In this document: one piece after another, positions 5,229 to 5,681 of the stretch
Position numbering within the stretch: the stretch's first letter is position 1
How the letters are laid out: the number at the start of each line of letters is the position of its first letter
Source: SZUA-584 sp050943225
Lineage (GTDB): Bacteria > Bacillota > Clostridia > Christensenellales > SZUA-584
Length of the DNA: 5,681 nucleotides
Assembly (NCBI GenBank): GCA_050943225.1
Contig: JBMNOT010000135.1
Coordinates: forward strand, 1 to 5,681
Direction: 5' to 3'
Notes under the pieces: model-generated
Database searches by the model: none
Told to the model about the DNA's origin: nothing
Seen by the model: only the letters and a program-made list of their open reading frames with translations
Translations under genes and position numbers: made by a program

Positions 5229-5681
5229 AGCGCTGCCACAGCTTAATGAGCGCCAGTATGACAAGTACCGCAAGCGCAAAAATCACGCCGCTGTAAGCGG
5301 CTGTTTTTGTGTCCGGAACAAATGCGAATACAGCCCGCGTCAAAGGGAAAACGTTGAGCAGCAGCACCATGAGGGCGGACGCCAGAGCGCCCTGCAGCGT
5401 TTTCACGATGCCAAAGCACCGGAGCAGCAGGCCGGAAGGCGCGCACACAGCCCGCGTTTGCATGTGGATGCCCAGTCCGCCGAAAGCCACGATGCCGGAG
5501 ACGAGCACCAGCTTGGTCGTCATGTCGGCGGAAAGCGCCGCGACGCGCGCACAGCCCGTTGTCATCTCAACGCCTCCCGCCACAACAGCCTGCGCCGCCG
5601 CGTTATTCAGGCCGGCGAGCGAGGTAAGCGGCGAATACAGCCACACCAGCGCGTCCATCACGCCGGTTACGTTTAATAATT
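5098..5681 (-). CDS. ylbJ: YlbJ-like sporulation integral membrane protein, C-terminal part (partial)
   Basis: This minus-strand frame enters from the right edge and runs to TGA at 5100-5098. It stays open through the edge, reading LLNVTG before the GTG at 5661, so the N-terminal half or more lies outside the window and 5661 is not the start. The visible 193 residues contain the YlbJ/nucleoside-recognition (Gate) signature VAGGVEMTTGCARVAAL at 33-49 and GIVAFGGLGIHMQT at 62-75. Predicted membrane segments are about 55-72, 95-113 and 128-147. B. subtilis YlbJ is a mother-cell (sigma-E) membrane protein needed for spore cortex formation; what it transports is not established. Family-like sequence ends near residue 150. 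The final 42 residues (152-193), rich in Ser, Pro and Arg, lie wholly antisense to the coiled-coil gene and may be an unconserved extension or the result of a lost stop. It is convergent with coaD, unlike in Bacillus. Confidence 0.82.
   Translation of the reverse strand, partial: LLNVTGVMDALVWLYSPLTSLAGLNNAAAQAVVAGGVEMTTGCARVAALSADMTTKLVLVSGIVAFGGLGIHMQTRAVCAPSGLLLRCFGIVKTLQGALASALMVLLLNVFPLTRAVFAFVPDTKTAAYSGVIFALAVLVILALIKLWQRFSPSPSSSCPKAPCDFDGAASDSRPDSSPAQPVYRRHIPSRRP
5278..5308 (+). terminator. Probable intrinsic terminator of the coaD operon, inside ylbJ
   Basis: GCCGCT (5287-5292) and AGCGGC (5296-5301) form a perfect 6-bp GC-rich stem with a 3-nt GTA loop, followed by TG and five T's (5304-5308). 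Five A's (5278-5282) plus CA (5284-5285) can pair with the T-tract and TG, extending the stem with two bulges. It lies about 60 nt after the stop of the coiled-coil gene. The T-run is 2 nt from the stem on the + strand and 4 nt from it on the - strand, so it should work better for rightward transcripts. It sits within ylbJ codons for residues about 125-134. Confidence 0.55.

Noticed and set aside
4752..5279. Minus-strand 175-codon frame opposite the coiled-coil gene
   Set aside because: Leu/Arg/Gln-rich antisense image of a coiled coil; it is not the frame that carries the YlbJ-like sequence and has no motif.
5458..5676. 72-codon + strand frame opposite ylbJ
   Set aside because: His/Arg-rich, no ribosome binding site, and lies opposite the conserved YlbJ signature.

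Overview
The window looks like a stretch of core chromosome from a GC-rich Firmicute of the class Clostridia. The reasons are strong purine-rich Shine-Dalgarno sites, tightly packed same-strand genes, the rsmD-coaD pair followed by a coiled-coil protein as in many Clostridia, a YlbJ-type sporulation membrane protein (which implies an endospore-forming lineage), and an anaerobic 2-oxoacid:ferredoxin oxidoreductase operon. Genus cannot be fixed from the sequence; a gut or anaerobic-sediment clostridial relative is an inference.

Left block (1-1989, + strand): the 3' end of an indolepyruvate:ferredoxin oxidoreductase beta subunit (iorB), then a complete phenylacetate-CoA ligase (paaK) and a small protein with two ACT domains. 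This is a recurring anaerobe cassette for aryl-pyruvate, arylacetate and aryl-CoA exchange. IOR decarboxylates arylpyruvates to aryl-CoA, or runs in reverse to make aromatic amino acid precursors. PaaK activates free arylacetates to CoA thioesters, and the ACT protein is probably the amino-acid-sensing partner.

Middle block (2037-4286, + strand): alanine racemase (alr, D-Ala for peptidoglycan), 5-formyltetrahydrofolate cyclo-ligase (folate one-carbon pool) and rsmD (16S rRNA G966 methyltransferase). They are separated by 7 nt and a 10-nt overlap, so they are probably co-transcribed. The start of the cyclo-ligase gene carries a 15-bp tandem duplication that duplicates the start codon.

Right block (4283-5681): coaD (CoA biosynthesis) overlaps rsmD by 4 nt and is followed 4 nt later by a 153-residue coiled-coil protein. 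A near-consensus sigma-A promoter lies inside the end of rsmD and could drive coaD separately. On the opposite strand, entering from the right edge, is the C-terminal part of a YlbJ-like sporulation membrane protein. In Bacillus subtilis ylbH(rsmD)-ylbI(coaD)-ylbJ are collinear; here ylbJ is inverted and convergent, its reading frame runs 131 bp antisense into the coiled-coil gene, and a terminator-like hairpin for the + strand operon lies inside ylbJ coding sequence.

No RNA genes, mobile elements, CRISPR arrays or attachment sites were seen, and no stretch over 300 bases lacks a gene. I found no convincing novel multi-gene system. The points worth checking are the convergent junction, the internal promoter, the duplicated start and the ACT-alr junction.
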